The position numbers and the translations under genes were made by a program. A stretch of DNA of 24,286 nt from JAAYLC01 sp964636665 (GTDB lineage: Bacteria > Bacteroidota > Bacteroidia > Flavobacteriales > Flavobacteriaceae), in NCBI GenBank assembly GCA_964636665.1, contig CAZWVT010000026.1:1-24286 (forward strand), given 5' to 3'. The notes beneath the pieces are model-generated. The model saw only the letters and a program-made list of their open reading frames with translations. It was not told the DNA's origin and ran no database searches. Positions 7,393 through 16,237 of the stretch are shown here, piece by piece. Positions within the stretch are counted from its first letter, which is position 1. Every line of letters starts with the position of its first letter.

Positions 7393-8751
7393 ATGAAAAT
7401 TCATTTTATCGCCATCGGCGGAAGTGCGATGCACAATCTTGCATTGGCTTTACATAAAAAAGGAGACACGATTACAGGCAGTGATGACGAGATTTTTGAA
7501 CCTTCCCGAAGTCGGTTGGAAAAACACGGATTGCTTCCTGAAGAAGAAGGTTGGTTTTTGGAAAAAATCACTTCCGATTTAGATGCCGTTATTTTGGGAA
7601 TGCACGCCAAAGCTGACAATCCGGAACTGAAAAAAGCACAAGAATTAGGAGTGGCTATCTACAGCTATCCGGAATATTTGTATGAAGCGTCCAAAAACAA
7701 AACAAGAGTAGTTATCGGCGGCTCTCACGGCAAAACCACGATTACTTCCATGATTCTACACGTGATGAACTATCACGACAAAGACGTCGATTATATGGTA
7801 GGTGCACAATTGGAAGGTTTTGATACCATGGTCAAAATTTCAGATTCGGCTGATTTTGTCGTAATTGAAGGTGATGAATATCTTTCTTCGCCAATAGACA
7901 GACGTCCAAAATTCCATTTGTACAAGCCCAATATCGCTTTGCTCAGCGGTATTGCTTGGGATCATGTCAATGTTTTTCCGACTTGGGAGAATTACGTTAA
8001 TCAATTTAAAATATTCTTGACGCAGATTACAGATGGCGGGGTCGTTGTTTACAATCAAGAAGATGAAACTTTGGTTCAAATTGTAGATAAAACACCCAAT
8101 CCGATAAAAAAATATCCATACCGCACTCCCGATTTTTCAGTAGTGGATGGCATTACTTTATTAGAAACTTCCGAAGGCAATCTGCCTTTGGAAATTTTTG
8201 GAAGACACAACTTAAACAATCTCGAAGGTGCACGCTGGATTTGTCAATTAATGGGAATTGATACGGATGATTTTTATGAAGCAATAGCCAGTTTTAAAGG
8301 TGCAGGGAAACGATTGGAAAAGATAGCGGAAACCGAAGATTCGGTGATTTATAAAGATTATGCTCATTCGCCCAGCAAAGTAAAAGCAACAACAGAAGCG
8401 GTAAAAGAGCAATTTCCGGAAAGAAAAGTGATTGCGATTTTAGAATTGCATACCTACAGCAGCCTGAGTCCGGGATTTTTAGAAGAATATCGAGGTGCGC
8501 TTGACAAAGCAGATGTTGCTGTGGTTTTTTATTCGCCTAAAGCGGTGATGATAAAACAGTTGGAAACCATCAAACAAGAGCAAATTGAAACTGCTTTTCA
8601 ACGGGAGGATATCGTCGTTTTTACCAATCCTTCAAACTTAAAAACCTATCTCTATACGCAAAACTACGATGATACGGCAGTGCTTTTTATGAGCAGCGGA
8701 AATTACGGTGGATTGGATTTGGATGAAATAAAAGAATACATTAAAAAATAA
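7393..8751 (+). CDS. mpl: Mpl/MurC-type muropeptide ligase
   Basis: A 452-residue Mur ligase, most like UDP-N-acetylmuramate:L-alanyl-gamma-D-glutamyl-meso-diaminopimelate ligase, which reattaches recycled tripeptide to UDP-MurNAc using ATP in the cytoplasm. Domain 1 begins with the UDP-binding GGSAMHNLA loop at 9-17. The ATP loop GGSHGKTT is at 109-116, EGDEY at 159-163 and a WDHVNVFP segment near 189-196. A DYAHSPSKV segment in the C-terminal third matches the DxxHxP motif of the family. Length fits Mpl and the Bacteroidota peptidoglycan synthetases; MurC is the alternative, less likely because of the AMHNLA start. The ATG at 7393 replaces an upstream TTG at 7375. Probably cotranscribed with the PLP enzyme 11 nt downstream. 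Confidence 0.88.
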   Translation: MKIHFIAIGGSAMHNLALALHKKGDTITGSDDEIFEPSRSRLEKHGLLPEEEGWFLEKITSDLDAVILGMHAKADNPELKKAQELGVAIYSYPEYLYEASKNKTRVVIGGSHGKTTITSMILHVMNYHDKDVDYMVGAQLEGFDTMVKISDSADFVVIEGDEYLSSPIDRRPKFHLYKPNIALLSGIAWDHVNVFPTWENYVNQFKIFLTQITDGGVVVYNQEDETLVQIVDKTPNPIKKYPYRTPDFSVVDGITLLETSEGNLPLEIFGRHNLNNLEGARWICQLMGIDTDDFYEAIASFKGAGKRLEKIAETEDSVIYKDYAHSPSKVKATTEAVKEQFPERKVIAILELHTYSSLSPGFLEEYRGALDKADVAVVFYSPKAVMIKQLETIKQEQIETAFQREDIVVFTNPSNLKTYLYTQNYDDTAVLFMSSGNYGGLDLDEIKEYIKK

Positions 8752-8762
8752 GATAAAAGCGC

Positions 8763-9710
8763 ATGCAGATGATTCCAAGCAAATATGAAGTTGAAAAAGC
8801 GTATAAAAGTTTAAAACCACACGTTCATCTGACGCCGGTGTTGACATCGGATTATTTTAATAGACGTTCCGGAACAGAATTGTTTTTTAAATGTGAAAAT
8901 TTCCAACGCATGGGTGCTTTCAAAATGCGAGGCGCGCTATATGCACTGATGCAGCTTGACGAGCAAAAACGGGCTGCGGGAGTAATCACACATTCTTCGG
9001 GAAATTTTGCACAGGCACTTTCCCTTGCTGCAAAAATGATGGGAATTAAGGCACATATCGTTATGCCACACGATGCGCCCGAGGTTAAAAAAGAAGCAGT
9101 TCGAGAATACGGCGGCATCATCTATGAAACCGGATCTGCAAGTCTGGCACGCGAAAAAGAAGCTGAGCGTATTCGCATTCAAAAGGGATTGACATTTATC
9201 CATCCGTCGAACAACCGCCATGTGATTCTTGGAAATGCAACGGCAGCAATGGAATTTATTTTCCAAAAATCCGATTTGGATTATATTGTTATTCCCGTAG
9301 GTGGTGGCGGACTTGCGGCGGGAACTGCTCTTGCTGTAGCTTATTACGGAGAAAATTGCCAAACCATAGGAGCCGAACCTTTTGAAGCAGACGATGCTTA
9401 CAGAAGTTTGTTGTGGGGAAAAATCGAGTACAACAAAACTGCAAATACAGTTGCGGACGGACTTCGTACCTTTTTGGGAGATGAGAATTTTCCAATAATC
9501 AAAAAACATGTGTCAAAAATCATTCGTGTGGAAGAAAAAGAAATCACAGACACGATGAAAAATATCTGGGAACGAATGAAAATCATCGTAGAACCCAGTA
9601 GCGCAGTAGCATTGGCAGCGGTACTTAGAGAAAAAATACAATTCCAAAATAAAAAAACAGGCATCATCCTCTCCGGTGGAAATGTGGATTTGAAAAACCT
9701 GCCTTTTTAA
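8763..9710 (+). CDS. PLP-dependent threonine dehydratase / serine racemase family
   Basis: A 315-residue fold-type II PLP enzyme. The cofactor lysine is K54 in GAFKMRGA (51-58), the substrate loop is SSGNFAQ and the phosphate-binding glycine loop is PVGGGGLAAG. EPSSAVALAA and a final SGGNVD loop are also typical. There is no C-terminal ACT regulatory domain, so it belongs to the short catabolic threonine ammonia-lyase or serine racemase group rather than the biosynthetic IlvA type. The two activities cannot be separated by sequence reading. It follows mpl by 11 nt; a D-serine or amino-acid supply link with peptidoglycan is possible but unproven. The start may be the ATG at 8763 or at 8769. 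Confidence 0.88.
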   Translation: MQMIPSKYEVEKAYKSLKPHVHLTPVLTSDYFNRRSGTELFFKCENFQRMGAFKMRGALYALMQLDEQKRAAGVITHSSGNFAQALSLAAKMMGIKAHIVMPHDAPEVKKEAVREYGGIIYETGSASLAREKEAERIRIQKGLTFIHPSNNRHVILGNATAAMEFIFQKSDLDYIVIPVGGGGLAAGTALAVAYYGENCQTIGAEPFEADDAYRSLLWGKIEYNKTANTVADGLRTFLGDENFPIIKKHVSKIIRVEEKEITDTMKNIWERMKIIVEPSSAVALAAVLREKIQFQNKKTGIILSGGNVDLKNLPF

Positions 9711-9715
9711 ATTTG
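9689..9715 (+). promoter_or_regulatory. Weak candidate promoter for the PagL-like gene
   Basis: TTTG at 9689-9692 and TAAATTTG at 9708-9715 are separated by 15 nt, slightly below the usual 17-23. The -7 box overlaps the stop codon of the upstream gene. Confidence 0.3.
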
Positions 9716-9784
9716 AGATTTTCTTTTTATTATTGACAAACAATTACATTTTATGTCCGCCAAATTTATTGTATCTGTCAGAAA

Positions 9785-10897
9785 ATGAAAACGGTAAGTC
9801 TCTTTCTTATTGTACTGTTTTTTTCTTTTCCGGTTTATTCCCAAAAGGAGCAGACGACTTATCCCATTGCTTTTGAAACGGCATTTTTTTACGGAAATAT
9901 TTGGGAACACAATCCTGCCATTCAACACCTTATCACCGGACATCCGACGGGTTTTACAATTTCATACAATCAAAAAAGTTTTGGAGTCAAAGAGTGGGAA
10001 CGCAGATATAATTTTCCCGACGTAGGTGTGACTGCCGCTTATAAAAATATGCACAATACCCATCTCGGAGAAGTTGTCGCCGTTTTTAGCCACATCAATT
10101 GGTACTTTTTTAAGCGCAGGCTTCGATTGGGCGTTGGTCAGGGCGTGGCTTATGTTTTTAATCCTTATGACAGTAAAACAAATTACAATAATACCGCTTA
10201 CGGTTCGCACTTGATGCCGGCTACGATGTTTAGCGCAAAATACATCCGGGAAAATTTATGGAGGGGATTAGGGCTTCACGCTGGAATAGATGTATTTCAT
10301 CTGAGCAACGGAAATTACAAAGCCCCTAACACCAGCACAAATACCATTGCCGTTAGCTTCGGAATGAATTATTTGTTGGATGCCGATGCATTTCCTGAAT
10401 ATGTCAAAAAAGAAGATTCTTTAAGTCGAACTTATGCGCAGCCCATAAAATTTACTGTTGAATTGCGGGCGGGAATAAACGAAAGCGATGTCATCGGATT
10501 GGGGCAATATCCTTTTTATGTCTTGTCTGCTTATGCCGATAAACGCTTAAATTACAAAAGCACCTTACAAGCCGGCGTCGATGTTTTTTACTCGTATTTT
10601 TTAAAAGATTACATCAGATTCCGAAGCATTGCTTATCCCGAAGACGGACTTTCAGGAGATGAAGATTTTAAAAGGATTGGAATTTTTATGGGACACGAAT
10701 GGCGATTTAACCGGGTGTCGATGGTTGCACAATTAGGATATTACCTCTATTATCCGTTCGATTTTGAAAATAGAGTTTATGCACGCTTGGGTATCAAAAG
10801 ATATCTGTTGAACGATAATTTATTTGCCTCTGTGGGTGTAAAATCGCATTGGGCAAAGGCGGAAGCTATAGAATTTGGTGTGGGTTATCGATTTTAA
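9785..10897 (+). CDS. Acyloxyacyl hydrolase / PagL-like lipid A 3-O-deacylase
   Basis: A 370-residue outer-membrane protein with a signal peptide (1-19, cut after PVYS) and alternating aromatic beta-strand pattern to a terminal phenylalanine (GYRF), as expected for a Bam-assembled barrel. The family active site is visible as FHLSNGNYKAPN at 171-182, with H172 and S174 as the His-Ser pair. The third catalytic residue of Pseudomonas PagL (Glu) falls on N186 in a gap-free alignment from memory, so the acid may come from elsewhere. The length is roughly twice that of PagL; the extra C-terminal half contains more strands. Expected role: removal of the 3-linked acyl chain from lipid A in the outer membrane. 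The next gene starts 1 nt after the stop. Confidence 0.8.
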   Translation: MKTVSLFLIVLFFSFPVYSQKEQTTYPIAFETAFFYGNIWEHNPAIQHLITGHPTGFTISYNQKSFGVKEWERRYNFPDVGVTAAYKNMHNTHLGEVVAVFSHINWYFFKRRLRLGVGQGVAYVFNPYDSKTNYNNTAYGSHLMPATMFSAKYIRENLWRGLGLHAGIDVFHLSNGNYKAPNTSTNTIAVSFGMNYLLDADAFPEYVKKEDSLSRTYAQPIKFTVELRAGINESDVIGLGQYPFYVLSAYADKRLNYKSTLQAGVDVFYSYFLKDYIRFRSIAYPEDGLSGDEDFKRIGIFMGHEWRFNRVSMVAQLGYYLYYPFDFENRVYARLGIKRYLLNDNLFASVGVKSHWAKAEAIEFGVGYRF

Positions 10898-10898
10898 T

Positions 10899-11645
10899 AT
10901 GAAAAGAATTGTTTACGTTTTCTGTCTATCATTGTTCCTCGGATGTAATTCCGAGAAAGCTTGGGATTGCTTTAAAACTTCAGGAAAACCGGTAAATAAA
11001 GAAATAGCAGTAGCAGAATTTGATAAGATTTTGGTTTGGGAAGGCATAGAACTTATTGTCGAACAAGGTATAGAACACAAAGTTATAATTCAGGCGGGAG
11101 AAAATTTATTGTCAAAGGTAAATATTTCTGTTGCTGATAAATTACTTCAATTATCTCAAGATTTGCGTTGTAATTTTTTACGAGATTATCCGGATGTGTC
11201 AATAATTGTTACGACGCCGGAATTAAAAGAAATTAGAAGCAGTACGGGTTACGGCATTCGCAGTAATGGAATATTGAAGTTTGATTCGTTGCATCTTTAT
11301 TCTGAAAATACAGCCGGAGATTATCATACGAGCGGTAATTTTAATTTGCATTTGGACGTTCGAGAGTTGGTTGTAGTGGCTAATGGAAACTCAGCTTTTT
11401 ATTTTGAAGGCAACGTAAAAAATGCAAATTTCGGTCTTTATTCGGGAGATTGCAGAATTTATGCAGCAGATTTGATTGCTGATGATATCGAGTTTTACCA
11501 TCGTAGTACCGGCGTGATGGAAGTAAATCCGCAACTTTCTTTAAGAGGCGAAATCGTGTCGTTGGGAGATGTTATTTCTAAAAACCGTCCTCCGATTGTG
11601 GATGTGGAAACGCTTTTTAGAGGCAGATTGATTTTTGATTTATGA
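10899..11645 (+). CDS. GIN-domain (DUF2807) lipoprotein
   Basis: A 248-residue lipoprotein with lipobox LFLGC (C16). The mature chain begins with the pattern typical of head GIN domains: a FDKILVWEGIELIVEQG segment followed by VIIQAGENLL and VTTPELKEIRSSTGYGI. It then continues as repeated short beta strands, consistent with a right-handed beta helix or adhesin-like fold. Function unknown. The ATG at 10899 is chosen over an in-frame TTG at 10875 because it starts the signal peptide. It is 1 nt behind the PagL-like gene, so translation is probably coupled. Its stop overlaps the stop of the convergent gldA by 6 nt. Confidence 0.85.
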   Translation: MKRIVYVFCLSLFLGCNSEKAWDCFKTSGKPVNKEIAVAEFDKILVWEGIELIVEQGIEHKVIIQAGENLLSKVNISVADKLLQLSQDLRCNFLRDYPDVSIIVTTPELKEIRSSTGYGIRSNGILKFDSLHLYSENTAGDYHTSGNFNLHLDVRELVVVANGNSAFYFEGNVKNANFGLYSGDCRIYAADLIADDIEFYHRSTGVMEVNPQLSLRGEIVSLGDVISKNRPPIVDVETLFRGRLIFDL

Positions 11646-12545
11646 ATTTCTATCAGCAGTCAACTCATTAAACAATTTTTCCAAGGTCATGCTTTTTTGA
11701 TGCAACTGAAGAATTTTTAGCCCGTTGTCATGAGCAAAATCGAAAACCTTTCCACGCATATCTTCGGAAGAATTAAAATATAAATGATAGACAAAATCAA
11801 TTGGATTTTCAACTTTATCCAATGAAGACAGTTGCTGAAATGCAATATTTTCTATGCGATAATCAAATTCCACTTCAATGATTTGCTGTTGATTCTTCTT
11901 TAGTGCCTCCATAGATTCATCCAATACAATCTTACCTTTATTGATAATAATCACACGATTACAAATGGCTTCAACCTCCTGCATAATGTGCGTGGACAGC
12001 AATACTGTTTTTTCTTTTCCGGCATTTTTGATGAGTTGTCGGATTTCGATAAGTTGATTGGGATCCAGTCCCGTAGTGGGTTCGTCCAAAATAAGCACTT
12101 CGGGATTGTGAAGCAACGCTGCGGCAAGACCCACACGCTGACGATACCCTTTTGACAATTGTCCGATTTTCTTATTCGCTTCGGGCGAAAGTCCGGTCAT
12201 TTTTATGATTTCTTCCGTCCGTGCTTTTGAAACTTTGTAAATTCCGGCATTAAACCGAAGGTATTCCCGTACGTACATATCTAAATAAAGCGGATTGTGT
12301 TCGGGCAAATATCCTATGCTTTTTTTGACAGCAATGGGATTTTCCTGCGTATGAAATCCATTGACGGAAGCTTTGCCTTCGCTCGGTTGTATATAAGAAG
12401 TGAGAATTTTCATCATCGTCGATTTCCCGGCACCGTTTGGACCAAGAAAACCGACTACTTGACCCTTTTCTGCAGCAAAAGAAACATTGTCCAGAGCTTT
12501 CTGTTCTCCGTAAAACTTACTGATATTTTCAACGTTTATGGACAT
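11640..12545 (-). CDS. gldA: ABC transporter ATP-binding protein, GldA-type gliding motility
   Basis: A 301-residue cytoplasmic ATPase. Walker A GPNGAGKST is at 35-43, the signature LSKGYRQ at 130-136, Walker B LILDEP at 151-156 and the switch histidine H186. The stretch IGYLPEHNPLYLDMYVREYL near 78-97 is characteristic of the GldA group. GldA works with the membrane proteins GldF and GldG, whose genes are not in this window; in Flavobacterium johnsoniae gldA is likewise unlinked to gldFG. The C-terminal third (after about 215) is a domain outside the ABC core, seen in related ATPases. No clear promoter was found upstream, only a 7/8 match (TAATTTTA). It overlaps the GIN lipoprotein gene tail to tail. 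Confidence 0.88.
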   Translation of the reverse strand: MSINVENISKFYGEQKALDNVSFAAEKGQVVGFLGPNGAGKSTMMKILTSYIQPSEGKASVNGFHTQENPIAVKKSIGYLPEHNPLYLDMYVREYLRFNAGIYKVSKARTEEIIKMTGLSPEANKKIGQLSKGYRQRVGLAAALLHNPEVLILDEPTTGLDPNQLIEIRQLIKNAGKEKTVLLSTHIMQEVEAICNRVIIINKGKIVLDESMEALKKNQQQIIEVEFDYRIENIAFQQLSSLDKVENPIDFVYHLYFNSSEDMRGKVFDFAHDNGLKILQLHQKSMTLEKLFNELTADRNS

Positions 12546-12680
12546 ATTTCAAAATTGTAAAATTAGGTATTTTTTTATACAATTGTTTCCAATTCAAACA
12601 CCAAAATCAGGCAATAGAAAACATGACTTAAAAGTTGTTTAAAGATTGGTTTTGACATTCATCAAATCTTTTAAAACAGT

Positions 12681-12688
12681 TATTTTTG
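12681..12688 (+). promoter_or_regulatory. Candidate -7 element (TATTTTTG) upstream of the DAHP synthase gene
   Basis: Exact TAnnTTTG match lying in the 264-nt divergent spacer. The nearest upstream TTTG (12651-12654) is 26 nt away, longer than usual. If used it would give a leader of roughly 115 nt. Confidence 0.3.
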
Positions 12689-12809
12689 TTTGTGCCGATT
12701 GCTGTTTATAAAAAATATCAATATAAATTCTTTTTACATAAAACTTAAAGAAATTTAATTGTAAATTTTAGTTATATTCAATCGATTTTCGGCAGCTTTT
12801 AAAATATTT

Positions 12810-13883
12810 ATGCAAAACAACAAATTATTTCGAGCTTGGTTAGACGATTTTAAATTGTCTCATCCGCTTGTGATTGCAGGTCCTTGCAGTGCAGAAACTG
12901 AAGAACAAGTACTCGCTACGGCACATCAGATTAAAAATACTGAGGCAACCGTTTTACGTGCCGGCATTTGGAAACCGCGAACGCGACCGGGAAATTTTGA
13001 AGGCGTAGGAGCGTTGGGATTAAAATGGTTGCAAAAAGCAAAACAAGAAACCGGACTGCTCTTAGCTACGGAAGTTGCGAATCCACATCATGTTGATTTG
13101 GCATTGGAACACGATATCGATATTCTTTGGATTGGCGCCCGAACCACCGTTTCTCCATTTAATGTTCAGGAAATTGCCGAAGCTGTAAAAGGAACCGATA
13201 AAATAATACTTGTAAAAAATCCTGTGAATCCTGATTTGGCTTTGTGGCTCGGTGCCGTAGAACGGTTTTACAACGTAGGAATTCAAAAATTAGGAGTTAT
13301 TCATCGTGGGTTTTCGACTTATGACAAATCAAAATATCGAAACTTGCCCGAGTGGCAAATTCCGATAGATTTACAAAATCGCTTTCCGGATTTGCCGTTA
13401 ATTTTAGATCCGTCGCACATTTCCGGTAAAAGAGATAATATTTTGGAATTGAGCCAAACTGCAATGGATTTGAATTATGACGGATTGATGATTGAGACCC
13501 ATCCCAATCCCGAGGAAGCTTGGAGCGATCCTGATCAACAGGTTACGCCAAAACAGCTGATAGAAATATTCCGAGGTTTAAAAGTTCGCAACAAAGAAGG
13601 AGAAACCGAAACTTTTAAAGACGAACTGAATCGATACCGAAAACACATTGACGTTATAGACAGTCAGATTGTTCATCTACTCGGAAAACGAATGAATATC
13701 GTGGATGATATCGGCGAGTTAAAGCATAAAAACAATGTCGCCATTTTACAGGTAAAACGCTGGAATGAAGTTTTAAAGCGAATGATTGCCGCAGGAAAAG
13801 AAAATAATTTGAGCGAAGAATTTGTCTTGCAACTTTACCGTGCAATTCATCAAGAATCTATTGATCATCAACAGAAAAAATAA
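12810..13883 (+). CDS. Bifunctional DAHP synthase / chorismate mutase
   Basis: First step of the shikimate pathway (PEP + erythrose 4-phosphate to DAHP) fused to chorismate mutase, which makes prephenate. Residues 1-260 form a KDO8P-synthase-like DAHP synthase: GPCS at 24-27, KPRTRP at 55-60, IGARTT at 108-113, VKNPVN at 135-140 and the metal-site DPSHISG at 200-206. Residues about 269-352 are an AroQ-type helical chorismate mutase (LNRYRKHIDVIDSQIVHLL, with R294 and K305 placed as expected). The fused mutase is known in related enzymes to make the synthase sensitive to prephenate or chorismate. Length of 357 fits the Bacteroidota fusion. It is followed after 8 nt by rsgA, an arrangement common in Flavobacteriia. 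Confidence 0.95.
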   Translation: MQNNKLFRAWLDDFKLSHPLVIAGPCSAETEEQVLATAHQIKNTEATVLRAGIWKPRTRPGNFEGVGALGLKWLQKAKQETGLLLATEVANPHHVDLALEHDIDILWIGARTTVSPFNVQEIAEAVKGTDKIILVKNPVNPDLALWLGAVERFYNVGIQKLGVIHRGFSTYDKSKYRNLPEWQIPIDLQNRFPDLPLILDPSHISGKRDNILELSQTAMDLNYDGLMIETHPNPEEAWSDPDQQVTPKQLIEIFRGLKVRNKEGETETFKDELNRYRKHIDVIDSQIVHLLGKRMNIVDDIGELKHKNNVAILQVKRWNEVLKRMIAAGKENNLSEEFVLQLYRAIHQESIDHQQKK

Positions 13884-13891
13884 AGTTGCTT

Positions 13892-14833
13892 ATGCGAGGC
13901 AGAGTTTATAAATCTACTGGAAGCTGGTACCGTGTAAAATCAGGCGGTGTTTTTTACGATTGTCGGATTAGAGGACGGTTTCGTGTAGATGGCATTCGGA
14001 GTACTAATCCCGTCGCTGTTGGTGATTATGTTCGGTTTGAAATTGAGGAAAAAGGCGATGAAACCGTTGGTGTCATTTATGAAATTGAAGCCAGGGAAAA
14101 TTACATCATCCGAAAATCGGTTAATCTTTCCAAGCAAACCCATATTATCGCTTCGAATATAGACACGGCTTTTTTGGTTGTTACTTTGAAAAATCCGGTA
14201 ACTTTTACAAGTTTTATCGATCGGTTTTTGGTCACTACGGAAGCTTATCACATTCCGGCGGTGCTGCTGTTTAATAAAATTGATTTGTATGGAGAAGAAG
14301 AATTGGCAGAAATGAATTATCTGCTGAGTTTATACAGAAGAATCGGTTATGATTGTGTTGAAATTTCTGCTTCTCAAAAAATCAATATCGACAAAGTAAA
14401 AGAACTGATGTATGGGAAAACAACTGTTTTTTCCGGACATAGTGGCACGGGAAAAACAACTTTGGTCAATGTAATAGAGCCGGGATTGGAGCTAAAAACT
14501 TCTGAAATTTCAGAACAGCATTTACAGGGCCAGCACACCACCACTTTTGCAGAAATGCACGATCTTTCCTTTGATGCGCAAATTATTGATACGCCGGGCA
14601 TTCGAGGATTTGGCGTGGTCGAAATGGAACGAGAAGAAATCGGAGATTATTTTCCTGAGTTTTTTGAGAGAAAACAAGATTGCAAATTCAACAACTGCCT
14701 GCATTTGGAAGAACCTCAATGTGCCGTGAAAGACGCTCTTGAAAATGATGAAGTTGCTTGGTCGCGATACAATAGTTATCTCCAACTTTTGGATGGCGAC
14801 GACAATCAATATCGCAGGGATGCTTATGAATAG
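13892..14833 (+). CDS. rsgA: Ribosome small-subunit-dependent GTPase RsgA
   Basis: Late 30S maturation GTPase (YjeQ). The 313-residue product has an N-terminal OB-fold (about 1-75) and a circularly permuted GTPase: G4 NKID at 128-131 precedes G1 GHSGTGKTT at 182-190 and G3 DTPG at 233-236. The zinc site is C264, C269, H271 and C277. The ATG at 13892 is preferred to a TTG two codons upstream. Spacing of 8 nt to the preceding aromatic-biosynthesis gene suggests cotranscription. It is convergent with the DUF488 gene, with 24 nt between stops and no hairpin terminator visible there. Confidence 0.97.
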   Translation: MRGRVYKSTGSWYRVKSGGVFYDCRIRGRFRVDGIRSTNPVAVGDYVRFEIEEKGDETVGVIYEIEARENYIIRKSVNLSKQTHIIASNIDTAFLVVTLKNPVTFTSFIDRFLVTTEAYHIPAVLLFNKIDLYGEEELAEMNYLLSLYRRIGYDCVEISASQKINIDKVKELMYGKTTVFSGHSGTGKTTLVNVIEPGLELKTSEISEQHLQGQHTTTFAEMHDLSFDAQIIDTPGIRGFGVVEMEREEIGDYFPEFFERKQDCKFNNCLHLEEPQCAVKDALENDEVAWSRYNSYLQLLDGDDNQYRRDAYE

Positions 14834-14857
14834 CTGAAGGTTTTTTTGGAATCCCCT

Positions 14858-15202
14858 TTATTGCTTGAGATATTCTTTTAAAACGATTGCCTGATTGTGT
14901 TTTTCGTCTTTTGCACCATAAAGTAAGGTAAGCCGTTTTTCTTTGGCAAGAGATTTAAGCTTATGCACGAGTTCGGGTTGCTTGTCGAGTTCCTTTTTAT
15001 ATTTTTCTGCAAAGTCAGTAAAACGTTCTTCCTGATGATTAAACCATTTACGCAATTCGGTTGAAGGCGCTATTTCCTTCATCCATTCGGTAAGCCGGGC
15101 TTCCTCTTTGCTTATTCCCCGCGACCAAATACGATCTACTAAGATGCGGTTTCCATCCTTTTTTTCGGCGGATTCATAAATCCGTTTGATTGCAATATCC
15201 AT
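14858..15202 (-). CDS. DUF488 family protein
   Basis: A 114-residue cytoplasmic protein with the family signature ILVDRIWSRGISKEEA (19-34; the usual form is DRLWPRG, so here Pro is replaced by Ser), then EIAPSTELRKWFNH near 43-56 and LTLLYGAKDEKHNQA near the end. Some DUF488 proteins have been linked to heme or nitrite/uric-acid related stress, but no function can be given. It starts 24 nt after the tryptophan dioxygenase stop and probably shares its transcript. Confidence 0.85.
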   Translation of the reverse strand: MDIAIKRIYESAEKKDGNRILVDRIWSRGISKEEARLTEWMKEIAPSTELRKWFNHQEERFTDFAEKYKKELDKQPELVHKLKSLAKEKRLTLLYGAKDEKHNQAIVLKEYLKQ

Positions 15203-15226
15203 TTGAAAAGAATCGGGGAGGGAAAA

Positions 15227-16129
15227 TTACATCCCCCAGTTTTTAAGCTCTTCTTCATTCCATAAAGTCGGGAAGAATTTTCGTTGTTGAAATCTTGGAC
15301 TCAGGTATTTTTTCCATTCCGAACCGCCGGTTGCAGCTTTGGTTTCTCCTTTGCTGTCTAAAAAATGTTGTGCGGTTTCAAGATGTACAATCGGCCATCT
15401 TACATTGTAAAAATGATCAAATTCACGCAGTTTGTTTTTCAACTCTTCTGATGGGTTTTCCATTTGGGCAAAACGTTCTTCCAAGGTCTTTCCTGCTACT
15501 TTACGTGCCAATTGTTTAAAATCGTCTTCGTATTTTTCAATAAACAACCTCAAAGTTAATGTCATCTTTCCTGTTTCTCTGTTCATTCCTGCATCTTTCC
15601 AATAAATATTTTCAAAATAATCATCGAGGGTAGGATTTTCAGGCAAACGGGTTCTTCCTTTGTCGTTAATCAAATTCTGCAAGCGCGTGGTATGTAATTC
15701 TAAAAAACGGAAAGAAGCACTTTGAAATCCACTGGCAGGCGTGAGTGCAAATCTGAAAATGTTGTAATCGTCATAATCCATTCCGAATTTCATAATATCA
15801 AATGAAGTAATCAACAAATTCGTATAACGATTTAACCGTTCCAATTTATCAAGCCAGATTTTTTCAGCTAAATTCTCTCCCTCGGAAAGTTGTTTGATTT
15901 CGTGAAGCATCATCTTTAAAGTTAATTCGGTAACCTGATGATACATTACAAAAATTTCTTCGTCTTTAAAATCCGTACGTGTTTTCTGTAGGGAAAGAAG
16001 CGTATCAACTTGAATGTAGTCCCAATATGTTATGGGTTTGGTATGTATCAATCCTTTTAGATAGGATTCTGTTTTTTCGCCTAACGCTCTGTATTTTGCG
16101 TCTATTTGGTCATATAACTCTTGACTCAT
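15227..16129 (-). CDS. kynA: Tryptophan 2,3-dioxygenase
   Basis: Heme enzyme oxidising L-tryptophan to N-formylkynurenine, the first step of the kynurenine pathway. In the 300-residue product the substrate region TYWDYIQVDTLLSLQ lies at 34-48, followed by the distal pocket FVMYHQVTELTLK (60-72, H64 as the conserved pocket histidine). PASGFQSASFR near 130-140 is the carboxylate-binding SGFQS loop. HLETAQHFL near 248-256 should contain the proximal heme histidine, and ATGGSEWKKYL near 264-274 matches the TGGS loop. Length and motifs support TDO rather than indoleamine dioxygenase. No kynurenine formamidase or kynureninase lies in the window. The gene is preceded by the strong terminator of the upstream ppiD-like gene, so it has its own promoter, which was not clearly identified. 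Confidence 0.92.
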   Translation of the reverse strand: MSQELYDQIDAKYRALGEKTESYLKGLIHTKPITYWDYIQVDTLLSLQKTRTDFKDEEIFVMYHQVTELTLKMMLHEIKQLSEGENLAEKIWLDKLERLNRYTNLLITSFDIMKFGMDYDDYNIFRFALTPASGFQSASFRFLELHTTRLQNLINDKGRTRLPENPTLDDYFENIYWKDAGMNRETGKMTLTLRLFIEKYEDDFKQLARKVAGKTLEERFAQMENPSEELKNKLREFDHFYNVRWPIVHLETAQHFLDSKGETKAATGGSEWKKYLSPRFQQRKFFPTLWNEEELKNWGM

Positions 16130-16177
16130 GGAAAGTAATCTTTAAATGGTTTAAAAATACACGAAGTTTTACAAAAT

Positions 16178-16214
16178 AAAAAAACCTCGTTTACAAAGAA
16201 ACGAGGTTTTTTTT
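16178..16214 (-). terminator. Intrinsic terminator after the ppiD-like gene
   Basis: Perfect 12-bp arms AAAACCTCGTTT (16181-16192) and AAACGAGGTTTT (16199-16210) with a 6-nt loop, extended by A and T runs on both sides. It lies 23 nt past the ppiD-like stop, followed on the minus strand by a T-run. The symmetry means it could act in both directions. Confidence 0.9.
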
Positions 16215-16237
16215 AATTTCGGATAAAAAGATACGAA

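Noticed and set aside
8937..9509. 190-residue minus-strand frame
   Set aside because: Antisense to the PLP enzyme, rich in Cys and Phe as typical for shadow frames of AT-rich genes.
12692..12793. TGCCGA ... TCGGCA inverted repeat in the leader of the DAHP synthase gene, considered as an attenuator
   Set aside because: Only 6 bp separated by roughly 90 nt, no leader peptide with aromatic codons and no T-run.
14834..14857. Bidirectional terminator between rsgA and the DUF488 gene
   Set aside because: A T-run is present, but no inverted repeat precedes it on either strand.
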